Counted from the first letter of the stretch, positions 1-7,757 are shown. The stretch is DNA of 15,927 nt from Peptococcaceae bacterium BRH_c23 (GCA_000961805.1 LADV01000111.1:1-15927), one strand, 5' to 3'. Notes: generated by a model from the sequence alone, not told the origin. A program made the numbers and translations.

Positions 1-643
1 TCTGAATTGTTGAACCGTCGTCAATTAGGTCTGCCACGTATTTACCGATTGCTTCCTGAACCGGGCCAATTTTAGGGAGCCCGACTTCTGTTAGAGGTGT
101 GTTATCTTCGACAATGGCTGAAACCTGAGAGATATGAACTAAGCAATTTCCATTGGCAAATGGAACGTTGGGGTTAACCTCCAACACAACAGTCCGGGCT
201 TTCTTAATCGCTGCCATCGTATAATCCGTTGCTAAACTGATGGAAAAATAACCATGTTCATCCATCGGTGAGGCAAGCGAAAAGACAGTATCCGATGGAA
301 AGAGTCCATCTTCAAACAACCTTGGCATTTCGCTAAAATAACTGGGAATGTAATCGATCCAGCCTTGCTGACCCCCCGCTCGTGTAGCGCCTCCGAAGAA
401 GAATGCCACATGGCGGATATGGTCGACTGTTTCAGGATCAATATACCCGAACTTCCTTAACGGAAGAATCTGATATACTTTCACGTCATGATACTCCCGA
501 CGATGCTCTGATAAAGCCGTCAAAAGAGCCGGTGGTTCACCAACTCCTGTTGGTACGACAAGACAATCTCCATCTTGGACAAGCTTAATACCCTCGACTG
601 CTGTGCAAAGTTTCTTTTGGTAAAGTTCTGTAAAATTAGGCAA
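1..643 (-). CDS. acetyl-CoA hydrolase/CoA-transferase family protein, N-terminal part (cut by window edge)
   Basis: The frame stays open for 214 codons from a TTG start and runs off the left edge, so the C-terminal half with the family's catalytic glutamate is not visible. The start is set by an AGGTGA ribosome binding site about 7 bases upstream. The translated N-terminus has the features of the acetyl-CoA hydrolase/transferase family (4-hydroxybutyrate, butyryl- or propionyl-CoA:acetate CoA-transferases): a TAVEGIKLVQDGD segment (residues 14-26), GVGEPPALLTAL (33-44), FFGGATRAGGQQGWIDYIP (82-100) and a SPMDEHGYFSIS motif (125-136). Such enzymes move CoA between acyl-CoA and a free carboxylate in the cytoplasm. 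It lies 116 bases downstream of the MFS transporter on the same strand with no visible terminator between, so the two are probably co-transcribed from the sigma-54 promoter at 2208-2223. The exact acyl substrate cannot be read from this fragment. Confidence 0.88.
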   Translation of the reverse strand, partial: MPNFTELYQKKLCTAVEGIKLVQDGDCLVVPTGVGEPPALLTALSEHRREYHDVKVYQILPLRKFGYIDPETVDHIRHVAFFFGGATRAGGQQGWIDYIPSYFSEMPRLFEDGLFPSDTVFSLASPMDEHGYFSISLATDYTMAAIKKARTVVLEVNPNVPFANGNCLVHISQVSAIVEDNTPLTEVGLPKIGPVQEAIGKYVADLIDDGSTIQ

Positions 644-759
644 TTTTCTCTCACCTCAAAACATTCTTTAATAATTTACTTCCTGCCCAGAGGAAACAAA
701 CTCCCTCGATAACTCTAAAATTATTACAATCACATTAAAGCTACGACGTATTTAACAGC

Positions 760-1995
760 TTATTTACTCACGCTTGTAGCAGCCTTTAATTCACCGTTAT
801 TATCAAGTGGTGGTTTAGTAATGAAGGCAATGCCCAAACCAACTAAACTGGCAACTCCACCGATGAGGAAGGCGCTTTTAAAATTACCCGTTGCATCTTT
901 GGCCATCGCTGAAACTATCGGAGCACCAACCGCTGAAGCACTGAAGAATAAGAGTACTAAACCATAATTTACACCTAGGTGCTTCGCACCAAAGAAGTCA
1001 GCAACCGTAGCTGGCATGGTACCTAAAAAACCACCGTAACAGAAGGCGACGATACCAATGCCTACCAGTGATATGAAACCTTGCAGTTGGTTGAGGAAGA
1101 GCATGGTAACACCAGAGACAAATAATAGCACCATCAGAGTACGTACACGACCCATCCTATCCGCAGCAGCGCCCCAAAGAAAGCGTCCCGAGGCATTCCC
1201 AATGGAGATCAGCATGATTGCAAACGTTGCCGCATAGTCAGAAAGACCTGCTTGAAGCGCCAGAATCTTACCAAAAGGTATCACCATTAAACCCGAGATA
1301 CAACCAATCAAAAGGATCATAGAGAGCATATAAAATTGAGGAGTTGCCAACATTTCCTTGGGTGAATAATTCCGAGTCACGATTGCAGCCTTAGTACCAG
1401 CAACCGGCGGAGTCCAACCAAATGGTTGATAACCAGGTGGTGGGTTTTTCAGAAACTGTGCCGCTCCGATAATCAAGATACCAAAAACAATGCCGAATAT
1501 CGCGAAGGTTTCCAGCACCCCCTTGCTACTGACTAAACTTTTTGCAATCGGGGTAAATATCAATCCACCAGCACCTAAAGAGCCTACCACTAATCCGGTA
1601 ATAGTTCCTTTTCTATCTGGGAACCATTTAGACACGCAAGCAATAACCGGAGTATAAATCATACCCACACCAAAACCCATCAAAGCCCCATACGTCAGAT
1701 ACAAAAGCCACGCTCGATCAGCAGTAGTATAGCTGGCCAAAAAGACGCCTAAGCCGATCATAAAACCACCAACAGAAGCTACTTCCCGAGGGCCAAATTT
1801 GTCCTGAATCCTACCTCCAACAACAGTACCTAAAGCGAAGATTCCCAAGGTAAAAGAAAATGTAAGGGCTGCAGCTGCCTGTGTCCAACCAAACATTTTG
1901 ACTAAAGGTCCTTGAAATACTCCCCAGATATATACTGCACCTGAACATAGCATAATTATCATTCCTGCAAGGGCAACGATCCAGCGTTTACTCAT
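760..1995 (-). CDS. MFS transporter, oxalate/formate antiporter (OFA) family
   Basis: A 411-residue, highly hydrophobic protein with the 12-helix layout of major facilitator carriers. The MFS loop signature appears as GGRIQDKFGPR (about residues 61-71) after helix 2, with a degenerate second copy (GAAADRMGRVR) in the C-terminal half. The N-terminal SGAVYIWGVFQGPL segment and the central GFGVGMIYTP...KWFPDRKGTITG pattern are typical of the OFA group, which exchanges small carboxylates such as oxalate/formate. Many members have unknown substrates. The start is supported by AAGGAGA 8-9 bases upstream of ATG. It heads a unit with the CoA-transferase at 1-643 and follows a sigma-54 promoter, leaving a leader of about 200 bases. 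Pairing with a CoA-transferase and shared regulation with a mutase operon suggest a short-chain carboxylate substrate; this is inference. Confidence 0.9.
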   Translation of the reverse strand: MSKRWIVALAGMIIMLCSGAVYIWGVFQGPLVKMFGWTQAAAALTFSFTLGIFALGTVVGGRIQDKFGPREVASVGGFMIGLGVFLASYTTADRAWLLYLTYGALMGFGVGMIYTPVIACVSKWFPDRKGTITGLVVGSLGAGGLIFTPIAKSLVSSKGVLETFAIFGIVFGILIIGAAQFLKNPPPGYQPFGWTPPVAGTKAAIVTRNYSPKEMLATPQFYMLSMILLIGCISGLMVIPFGKILALQAGLSDYAATFAIMLISIGNASGRFLWGAAADRMGRVRTLMVLLFVSGVTMLFLNQLQGFISLVGIGIVAFCYGGFLGTMPATVADFFGAKHLGVNYGLVLLFFSASAVGAPIVSAMAKDATGNFKSAFLIGGVASLVGLGIAFITKPPLDNNGELKAATSVSK

Positions 1996-2207
1996 TTGCG
2001 ATTCTCCTTTTTATAAATATTTTGATTTGACTCTATAAATAGATAATGATGACAAAAAGGTTTACGTGTCTTAGCTAATGCAAGTTCATCAGATGCTGTG
2101 ATCTGACAATGATATTCCCCTTCCCTTCAGGTTCTCTCCTTTCCGTCTCTTTCTGTGTCCAAAATAACTAATATTGTTTGTTATATTCGTAATCTACAGA
2201 ATTATCT

Positions 2208-2223
2208 TGCAATTGTCATGCCA
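2208..2223 (-). promoter_or_regulatory. sigma-54 (-24/-12) promoter P1
   Basis: Read on the minus strand the site is TGGCATGACAATTGCA: TGGCAT, five bases, TTGCA, with GG at -25/-24 and GC at -13/-12, exactly spaced for sigma-54. The predicted transcript start is near 2197, giving a leader of about 200 bases to the MFS gene start at 1995. I see no terminator in that leader, only a purine-rich stretch on the transcript strand. The flank AAGATAATTCTG downstream is shared almost exactly with the other two sigma-54 promoters in the window. Confidence 0.85.
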
Positions 2224-2266
2224 AGGAATTTTTTGGCTGCTTAATAAAGCTGATAAAAGCTATTCA

Positions 2267-2292
2267 TACGGGTTACGGTCTTGTATCTCTTA
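2267..2292. promoter_or_regulatory. proximal conserved dyad of P1
   Basis: In promoter orientation it reads TAAGAG-N14-CCCGTA, an imperfect dyad centred 58.5 bp upstream of the -24 G. Related dyads (TAAGGG...CCCTTA/G) sit at the same distance upstream of the two other sigma-54 promoters. A second regulator site or a bending site is possible; the sequence does not say which. Confidence 0.5.
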
Positions 2293-2321
2293 TGACTTTC
2301 ATAAATGCCTCGACCCAGAGA

Positions 2322-2339
2322 TGTACACTATCGTTTACA
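2322..2339. promoter_or_regulatory. single 18-bp enhancer dyad of P1
   Basis: TGTACACTATCGTTTACA has the TGT-N12-ACA form shared by nine sites in the window. Its centre is 109.5 bp upstream of the -24 G of P1, and 78 bp from the junction of the paired dyads further upstream. It is a probable binding site for a sigma-54 enhancer-binding protein. Confidence 0.75.
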
Positions 2340-2390
2340 TTCAAAGGCACTTAATTCATCTTCTGTCTAAGTGTCCTTGCTTTATAACCA

Positions 2391-2426
2391 TGTCTACCTT
2401 TGGATACATGTACCCGAGTGTTTACA
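2391..2426. promoter_or_regulatory. paired 18-bp enhancer dyads of P1
   Basis: Two dyads abut with no gap: TGTCTACCTTTGGATACA (2391-2408) and TGTACCCGAGTGTTTACA (2409-2426). The junction lies 187.5 bp upstream of the -24 G. The first is nearly identical to the site at 7722-7739. The abutting arrangement recurs at the other two sigma-54 promoters, which supports cooperative binding of one activator. Confidence 0.8.
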
Positions 2427-2532
2427 TCTTAAATGGCGCCTCCCAGACGGTTTGCCGAGAGCTATAATTTTGTTTTAATTCTATTCCCCGTTTGAGGGTA
2501 TCTTACTTTTTATCAATCATCCTGTAATACGG

Positions 2533-2560
2533 CATAAGCCCTTCAGAAGAAGGGCTTATG
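2533..2560 (-). terminator. perfect 12-bp hairpin at the 3' end of the mutase operon
   Basis: CATAAGCCCTTC and its exact inverse complement flank a 4-base loop. The hairpin begins 16 bases after the stop of the last operon gene (2577). There is no clear U-run after it on the minus strand, so it may stabilise the 3' end or act as a weak terminator rather than being a classical intrinsic one. Confidence 0.55.
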
Positions 2561-2576
2561 CTTCGCTTTTATTAAG

Positions 2577-3095
2577 TTACTCCATGTCCATGGTAAACGT
2601 CCATCCACAATAGAATTCCTCTGGATGGGGATCTGGTGGGCATGCAATACAACTCGTCTTAATTCGAGAGTCAATCGTTGAAGCGAATAACGAGTACTCA
2701 ACTTCACCCACTGGCTTACAAGGATGATCCGGAAGATTTTTTCGTTTTCGGGCAGATTGGACACGGCAATCAAGCATTTTGAAAATTAAGGTTTGTTCGT
2801 CTGGTCTAGAGCATTCTTGAACATTTAAAAAGGCATAAAGTCGGAACTTTAATGCTCTTTCCAAGGCGTCTAGCCCACCGTTTTTAGGTAAGTCAAGGAA
2901 GGATATAATGCGTTTAGCCTCAAGAACAGTAAACCGTCGCCATGCCTCAATATCACGCTCCACTGCTTCTTCCATTCCCCGTGCTTGCTCAACTGCTTGG
3001 AACCATAGCCCATCGTGAGCTATCCAACGTTTGGCAAAGTCTTCTAATAGTTCAAGTGCTTGTTCTCGTGTTAAATCTTCTTTAGAGTTTAACAT
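2577..3095 (-). CDS. cysteine-containing protein of unknown function (DUF6125-like)
   Basis: A 172-residue soluble protein with no signal peptide or membrane segment. ATG follows GGGAGG with normal spacing and lies about 24 bases after the end of the crotonase frame, so it is the last gene of the mutase operon. The N-terminal two-thirds is rich in charged and aromatic residues (a WIAHDGLWFQAVEQARG segment at 24-40). The C-terminal part has regularly placed cysteines: LDCRVQSARKRK, DHPCKPVGEVEYS, a SCIACPPDPHPEEFYC stretch and GWTF. It resembles, from memory, a DUF6125-type family. The cysteines and histidines could bind a metal or cofactor, but no enzymatic role is established. Co-transcription with an acyl-CoA mutase suggests an accessory function. 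Confidence 0.8.
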   Translation of the reverse strand: MLNSKEDLTREQALELLEDFAKRWIAHDGLWFQAVEQARGMEEAVERDIEAWRRFTVLEAKRIISFLDLPKNGGLDALERALKFRLYAFLNVQECSRPDEQTLIFKMLDCRVQSARKRKNLPDHPCKPVGEVEYSLFASTIDSRIKTSCIACPPDPHPEEFYCGWTFTMDME

Positions 3096-3119
3096 TCTAG
3101 GTTCCTCCCTCTAACAGGT

Positions 3120-3887
3120 TTACATCCCCTTGAAAACTGGTTTTCTCTTTTCTAGAAAAGCCTTTGTTCCTTCTGTGGCATCCTCGGTATTTTGCAATGT
3201 GTCTAAGACATATTCTGCAAGTTCGTATCCTTCCATCCCTCTGTTAACAGCCTTTTTAACAGCACGGATCGAGAGAGGGGGCATTTGCTTAATTTCTTCG
3301 GCCAGCGCCAAAGTAGCCTCCATCAATTGCTCAGGGGGAACCACCTTCATAACGAAACCCCACTGAACCGCTTCTTGTGCGCTGACAAATTTCTTTGTCA
3401 GCAGTACTTCTTTGGCTCGGAAACGCCCAACTTCGCACGGAAGCCTTATGATTCCATACGGTCACAATATACCAAGACTCGTGGCTGGCCAGCCAAACTT
3501 TGCCTTTTCGGAGGCCACATTCAAATCAAAGGCCAAAACCCATTGGGCGCCGTCACCAGCGGCTGCACCATTAATCGCACCTAAAACAGGTTTCTGAAAA
3601 TCGTAGAAGGATTTAGCCATGACTAACAGACTATGATTGACAGTTTTCTGCAATGCTGCATCCTGAGTTCCCGCGTCTAATTCATTAATATCAGCTCCAC
3701 TACAAAATCCGCGACCCGATCCAGTAACGATCAAGACTTTGGTTTCAACGTCTGCTTCCAGTTCAGCGAGGGTGGCAAGAATTTCACGTCTCATGGTCAT
3801 ATTGACAGCATTGAGTTTGTCCGGCCGATTTAAGGTGAGTATTGCCGTTCCTTCTCTTTTCTCCACAATAATTGTCTCAAGCCCCAT
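3120..3887 (-). pseudogene. crotonase (enoyl-CoA hydratase/isomerase) family, interrupted by an in-frame TGA
   Basis: A single frame encodes a crotonase of about 255 residues, broken at codon 142 by TGA (3462-3464); the frame is the same before and after. The start is the ATG at 3887 behind AAAGGAG. Family marks before the stop are LNRPDKLNAV (19-28), the CoA/oxyanion-hole segment GRGFCSGADINEL (58-70), NGAAAGDGAQ (106-115) and KFGWPATSLGIL. After the stop the fold continues with RLPCEVGRFRAKEVLLTKKF, SAQEAVQWGFV and a normal C-terminal LEKRKPVFKGM. Catalytic Glu144 and Glu164 of rat enoyl-CoA hydratase align with Gln115 and Ala135, so even the intact protein would not be a standard hydratase. 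It sits between the B12-binding subunit and the cysteine-containing protein in the mutase operon. A real nonsense mutation, a sequence error or UGA recoding are all possible; the first two are more likely. Confidence 0.82.
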
Positions 3888-3911
3888 AAAATGACTCCTT
3901 TGCATTAGACT

Positions 3912-4319
3912 TTACTCATATAACTTTACTCTCTCTCTAATCCAACTCACAATCTCCGTCGTAGTTGCTCCCGGCGTAAACAACGCTTCAACGTGCCCAG
4001 CCGTAATCAACGCTTCGATATCTTCCTCTGGAATCGTTCCCCCACCCATGAGTAAAATATCTTCCGCATTTTGCTCCTTGAGGAGCTCTTTAATTCTCGG
4101 AAAAATCGTCATGTGCGCTCCAGATAGAACACTTACTCCGATTAAATCAACATCTTCTTGGATCGCTGCTTCCACTAATTGTTCTGGGGTTTGATGCAAT
4201 CCGGAATAGATGACTTCCATTCCTGCATCACGCAGAGCACGCGCGATCACCTTGGCCCCTCGGTCATGTCCGTCCAAACCTGGTTTTCCCACCAGGACAC
4301 GAATTCGAGTTTTATTCAT
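3912..4319 (-). CDS. icmB: acyl-CoA mutase small subunit, cobalamin-binding (isobutyryl-CoA mutase B type)
   Basis: A 135-residue stand-alone B12-binding domain of the methylmalonyl-CoA mutase superfamily. [13 protein letters not shown] (11-23) contains the DxHxxG motif, with His18 as the lower axial cobalt ligand. The other two B12-fold signatures are SVLSGAH (63-69) and the MGGGTIP loop (91-97). The ATG at 4319 is chosen over an upstream GTG at 4334 because GGAGG lies 7 bases before it. It follows the large subunit by about 20 bases, the usual split heterodimer or heterotetramer arrangement of isobutyryl-CoA and 2-hydroxyisobutyryl-CoA mutases and of some archaeal and clostridial methylmalonyl-CoA mutases. 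The symbol follows from the residue analysis of the large subunit and is an inference. Confidence 0.88.
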   Translation of the reverse strand: MNKTRIRVLVGKPGLDGHDRGAKVIARALRDAGMEVIYSGLHQTPEQLVEAAIQEDVDLIGVSVLSGAHMTIFPRIKELLKEQNAEDILLMGGGTIPEEDIEALITAGHVEALFTPGATTTEIVSWIRERVKLYE

Positions 4320-4340
4320 AACGTTTCCTCCCACACTATC

Positions 4341-5981
4341 CTAAAATACAGCTTGTTCTCGGTACTCTCCGAAGACATCTTTAAGGACTGCAATAATTTC
4401 TCCCTCTGTAGCATAAGCCCGTACAGAGTCCATAATCTTCGGAATCAAATTATCGGATCCCTTAGCTGCTTCCTTCAAATCTGTCAAGGTGGTCTGAACG
4501 CGGATGTTATCCCGGCTTTGTTTTAATGCAATGAGCTTGCGTACCTGTGCCCGCTCAACCTCGGGATCAATTTTCAGCAACTCCATCTTGTCGTCTTTTT
4601 TCTCATTGACAAATCCATTAATACCTACAATAATCCGATCGTTGCTTTCGATCTCTTTTTGATATCGATAAGCCGCATCGGCAATTTCCTGCTGGAAGAA
4701 ATTTTCTCGAATTGCGCCTAGGACTCCTCCTAATTCATCAATCTTTCGGAAGTACTCTTCAGCGCCTTCTTCCATTTGATTGGTCAAGGTCTCCACAAAA
4801 TACGAACCCGCTAACGGATCGATGGTATTCGTAACACCCGTTTCATAAGCGAGAACTTGCTGGGTTCTCAGAGCAATCTGAACGGACTTTTCTGAAGGCA
4901 ATGCCAAGACCTCATCCATGGAATTGGTGTGCAACGACTGAGTTCCTCCTAGGACAGCAGCCATCGCTTGATAGGCAGTTCTCACAATATTATTTTCCAT
5001 CTGTGGACCCGTTAGAGAACAGCCTGCAGTTTGAGTATGGAAACGAAGCAGTAGACTTTTCTCATTTTTGGCCCCGTATTTTCCCTTCATGTGACGCGCC
5101 CAGATCCGACGAGCTGCACGTAATTTGGCGATCTCTTCAAAGAAATCGGTATGGGAATTAAAGAAGAACGACAAACGAGGTGCAAAGTCATCCACATCAA
5201 GACCGGCTTTGATACCTGCCTCAACATAGGCAAAGCCATCCGCGAGCGTAAAGGCCAATTCTTGCAATGCTGTGGAGCCCGCTTCCCGAATATGGTAGCC
5301 GCTGATACTGATGGTATTCCACTTTGGCACATTATCTTTGGAAAACTTGAAAATATCCGTGATCAGACGCATCGAAGGATCCGGAGGGAAAATCCAAGAC
5401 TTTTGAGCAATGTATTCCTTCAAAATGTCATTTTGAATCGTTCCGGTTAATTTATTAGCGGGAACACCTTGCTTTTCGGCAGCCACTATATACATGGCCC
5501 AAAGGATGGATGCTGGCGCATTGATGGTCATAGAAGTACTCACTTTGTCTAAGGGTATATCTTGGAACAAGGTTTCCATATCTTGTAGCGAATCAATGGC
5601 CACCCCGACACGACCAACCTCTCCGTAGGCACGTGGGTGATCCGAATCATAACCCATGATGGTTGGCATATCAAAAGCCACACTCAAACCAGTTTGTCCT
5701 TGGCTGAGTAAATACTTATACCGTTCATTCGATTCTGTGGCCGTGGCAAACCCCGCAAACATCCGCATAGTCCAGAGTCTTCCGCGGTACATATTGGCTT
5801 GGACTCCTCGGGTATAGGGATACTCGCCCGGATTTCCCAAATCTCGTTGATAGTCAATATCCACTGTATGACCTGGCGCATAGAGCGGGTCAATCGGTAC
5901 ACTCGACACTGTAAAGAACGGCCCTTTTCGCTCCTTTAGAGTGTCATAGTTTGCTTTCCAGCTCAAGAAGTTATTACTCAT
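4341..5981 (-). CDS. icmA: acyl-CoA mutase large subunit with isobutyryl-CoA mutase active-site signature
   Basis: A 546-residue TIM-barrel catalytic subunit with no B12 domain, which is supplied by the next gene. AAGGAGG lies in the last codons of meaB, 9 bases before ATG. Numbering by Propionibacterium methylmalonyl-CoA mutase is offset by 14. Tyr89 is replaced by Phe75 (in WTMRMFAGF) and Arg207, which binds the substrate carboxylate, by Gln193 (in KEYIAQKSW). Ala116 is kept (Ala102), as are Ser114 (Ser100) and Tyr243-His244 (Tyr229-His230). Phe plus Gln is the known signature of isobutyryl-CoA mutase (Phe80/Gln198 in Streptomyces IcmA). 2-Hydroxyisobutyryl-CoA mutase has Ile and Asp at the Tyr89 and Ala116 positions, so it is excluded. 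The reaction is the radical interconversion of isobutyryl-CoA and n-butyryl-CoA. Automatic pipelines would probably label it methylmalonyl-CoA mutase. Confidence 0.88.
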   Translation of the reverse strand: MSNNFLSWKANYDTLKERKGPFFTVSSVPIDPLYAPGHTVDIDYQRDLGNPGEYPYTRGVQANMYRGRLWTMRMFAGFATATESNERYKYLLSQGQTGLSVAFDMPTIMGYDSDHPRAYGEVGRVGVAIDSLQDMETLFQDIPLDKVSTSMTINAPASILWAMYIVAAEKQGVPANKLTGTIQNDILKEYIAQKSWIFPPDPSMRLITDIFKFSKDNVPKWNTISISGYHIREAGSTALQELAFTLADGFAYVEAGIKAGLDVDDFAPRLSFFFNSHTDFFEEIAKLRAARRIWARHMKGKYGAKNEKSLLLRFHTQTAGCSLTGPQMENNIVRTAYQAMAAVLGGTQSLHTNSMDEVLALPSEKSVQIALRTQQVLAYETGVTNTIDPLAGSYFVETLTNQMEEGAEEYFRKIDELGGVLGAIRENFFQQEIADAAYRYQKEIESNDRIIVGINGFVNEKKDDKMELLKIDPEVERAQVRKLIALKQSRDNIRVQTTLTDLKEAAKGSDNLIPKIMDSVRAYATEGEIIAVLKDVFGEYREQAVF

Positions 5982-5986
5982 CCCAT

Positions 5987-6931
5987 TTATCCTCCTTTAA
6001 AACGCTCTGCCCATAACGCCGCAGCGACTTCATAGGGATCTTCTTTTTCTATATCGCCCAATTTCTGTTGGGCTGTTTCCCATACGTCTTCAAACGTTGC
6101 TTGCAGTTTATCTTCCCAATGGCGCCAGACTTGTTTGCGAAGACGGTGTTTACGGCGCTCATCTCTTAGCCCAGACGTCTTCATATATGTTTGATGAGCC
6201 TCAGTCTTTTCGAATAGCGTCTCCACTCCAGTTCCATTTGTTACACTCGTTAAGACAACCGGTGGACGCCAGCCCAATCCATCACAACTTAAGTTTAACA
6301 TCATCTCGATGTCGCCCTTCATACGTTCTGCCCCGGGCAAATCTGCTTTATTGATGACAAAAACATCAGCGACTTCCATAATTCCAGCTTTGATGGCCTG
6401 TATTCCATCCCCTGTTCCTGGGTTAAGTACGACCACGACGGTATCGGCCATTTGCATGATTTCTAGCTCAGACTGTCCGACTCCAACTGTTTCCAACAGA
6501 AGCCGCCCATACCCTCCGCCTTCTAAAATACGCAAGATATCGGAGGTTGATCGCGTGACTCCCCCTAGGTGCCCTCGAGTCCCCATGCTACGTATAAATA
6601 CGTCCCGATCTGTCCCATGGGCCTGCATACGAATCCGATCGCCCAATATAGCCCCTCCAGAATACGGACTACTTGGATCTACTGCAACAATCCCTACTCT
6701 TTCGTCTTTAGCACGGTAAAGCGTTGTCAAAGCCTCCACTAACGAGCTTTTTCCAGCTCCCGGCGGCCCGGTAATTCCTAACACCATCTGCTTTCCAGTT
6801 TGTTTTAGGACGCAACGCATGATATACGCTCGCTCTATATCGTCTTCAACCCAAGAAATAAGTTTGGCGGTTGCCCTGCGATCTCGTTCAAAGAAGCGTA
6901 CTAACCATTGATCCAATGCATCTTTGTTCAA
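5987..6931 (-). CDS. meaB: MeaB/ArgK-family GTPase, mutase chaperone
   Basis: A 314-residue G3E-type P-loop GTPase. Motifs in order are Walker A GPPGAGKS (55-62), [19 protein letters not shown] (84-102), ETVGVGQSE (147-155) and NKAD (194-197). Family members gate delivery of adenosylcobalamin to the mutase and protect or reactivate it. They are usually near full-length methylmalonyl- or isobutyryl-CoA mutases. It starts at TTG 6931, overlapping the TGA of the adenosyltransferase by four bases (TTGA), which implies translational coupling. Its own 3' end carries the ribosome binding site of the mutase large subunit, five bases apart. The length is normal for the family and no key motif is missing. 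Confidence 0.92.
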   Translation of the reverse strand: MNKDALDQWLVRFFERDRRATAKLISWVEDDIERAYIMRCVLKQTGKQMVLGITGPPGAGKSSLVEALTTLYRAKDERVGIVAVDPSSPYSGGAILGDRIRMQAHGTDRDVFIRSMGTRGHLGGVTRSTSDILRILEGGGYGRLLLETVGVGQSELEIMQMADTVVVVLNPGTGDGIQAIKAGIMEVADVFVINKADLPGAERMKGDIEMMLNLSCDGLGWRPPVVLTSVTNGTGVETLFEKTEAHQTYMKTSGLRDERRKHRLRKQVWRHWEDKLQATFEDVWETAQQKLGDIEKEDPYEVAAALWAERFKGG

Positions 6932-7446
6932 AATTCCATCCCTGCCTTTGCCTCGACCCCTTGTTGATAAGCATGACTATGCTCTGTCATTTCAGTCACG
7001 GTATCTGCGATTTCCTTGATCTCAGGTGCAGCATACCGTCCGGTCATCACCAAATTAAGTCGAAGTGGTCGCTGTTGAACTAAATCAAGGACCTGCTCCA
7101 CAGATATTAATTTAAAAACCACCGCCACTAGGATTTCGTCAAGGACGATCAGATCAAATTTATCTTCTTCGAACCAACGTCTTGCTTGTTCGAGCCCATC
7201 TTGGGCCATCTGAATATCAATGGGATCAGGATTTTCATATGAAACAAAGGATTCCTGACCCGATTGAACCAAGGTGAAGTTGGGTAGCACGGCGGCAATT
7301 TTTACTTCCCCGTAATTCTTACTCCCCTTCATAAACTGAAGAAACCCAACGGTTTGGTTATGCCCAAGTGCTCTCATACTTAACCCCAGAGCCGCTGTAG
7401 TCTTGCCCTTCCCATTCCCTGTATAGACTAGTATTAGTCCAGACAA
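6928..7446 (-). CDS. cobO: ATP:corrinoid adenosyltransferase, CobO/BtuR/CobA type
   Basis: A 172-residue protein with the P-loop YTGNGKGKTTAALG (8-21), a LIVLDEI Walker-B-like strand, the segment MTGRYAAPEIKEIADTVTEM (134-153) and the conserved end [10 protein letters not shown]. These are characteristic of the CobA-type enzyme that transfers the 5'-deoxyadenosyl group of ATP to cob(I)alamin. TTG is used as start at 7446, with a GAAGGGGG ribosome binding site about 9 bases upstream. It is the first gene of the mutase operon, about 82 bases downstream of the predicted sigma-54 transcript start. Here it most likely supplies adenosylcobalamin for the mutase encoded three genes on, rather than serving general B12 synthesis: no other corrinoid genes are present. 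Confidence 0.92.
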   Translation of the reverse strand: MSGLILVYTGNGKGKTTAALGLSMRALGHNQTVGFLQFMKGSKNYGEVKIAAVLPNFTLVQSGQESFVSYENPDPIDIQMAQDGLEQARRWFEEDKFDLIVLDEILVAVVFKLISVEQVLDLVQQRPLRLNLVMTGRYAAPEIKEIADTVTEMTEHSHAYQQGVEAKAGMEF

Positions 7447-7539
7447 ACCACCTAACCCCCTTCTTTTTCAAGATTGTTCCAGTCCCATCCTTCCTCATGT
7501 TTAGAATTTGCCCTTTATTCCGAATATCCTGAATTATCT

Positions 7540-7555
7540 TGCAATTATTGTGCCA
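7540..7555 (-). promoter_or_regulatory. sigma-54 (-24/-12) promoter P2 of the mutase operon
   Basis: On the minus strand it reads TGGCACAATAATTGCA, a full match to the TGGCAC-N5-TTGCA consensus. The predicted start is near 7529, giving an 82-base leader to cobO. It lies downstream of the exonuclease gene on the same strand, so readthrough from that gene could add basal expression. Confidence 0.9.
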
Positions 7556-7597
7556 GAGACCGAATTCATATATTTTAAAGCTCATTACAACCGTTTT

Positions 7598-7625
7598 CAA
7601 GGGTTTGGGTCCTTATAATCCCTTA
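7598..7625. promoter_or_regulatory. proximal conserved dyad of P2
   Basis: In promoter orientation it is TAAGGG-N16-CCCTTG, centred 58.5 bp upstream of the -24 G. It matches the P1 and P3 elements in sequence and position, although its spacer is two bases longer. A weak terminator for the upstream exonuclease transcript is an alternative reading, but P3 has the element without any gene reading into it. Confidence 0.5.
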
Positions 7626-7652
7626 TGGGGTTTAAAACGCCTCATTTAAAAA

Positions 7653-7670
7653 TGTATACGACTATTTACA
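7653..7670. promoter_or_regulatory. single 18-bp enhancer dyad of P2
   Basis: TGTATACGACTATTTACA is centred 108.5 bp upstream of the -24 G of P2, the same place as the single sites of P1 and P3. It belongs to the shared TGT-N12-ACA motif. Confidence 0.75.
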
Positions 7671-7721
7671 CCTAATGTGACTTATATCGTGTTTTGCTTT
7701 CTTGTCCTCCCTTTAGCTCTA

Positions 7722-7757
7722 TGTCTACTTATGGATACATGTAACGATTCGTTGACA
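7722..7757. promoter_or_regulatory. paired 18-bp enhancer dyads of P2
   Basis: TGTCTACTTATGGATACA (7722-7739) directly abuts TGTAACGATTCGTTGACA (7740-7757). The junction is 186.5 bp upstream of -24 and 78 bp from the centre of the single site. The first dyad differs from the P1 copy at only two of 18 positions, although the surrounding DNA has diverged. Confidence 0.8.

Noticed and set aside
2174..2467. A 97-codon plus-strand frame in the gap between the MFS gene and the mutase operon
   Set aside because: It covers P1 and its enhancer sites, has no ribosome binding site and reads as low-complexity non-coding translation with many Cys/Tyr/Ile residues.
7358..7600. An 80-codon minus-strand frame across the cobO start and P2
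   Set aside because: It overlaps cobO in another frame and spans the promoter; no start signal and no recognisable protein.
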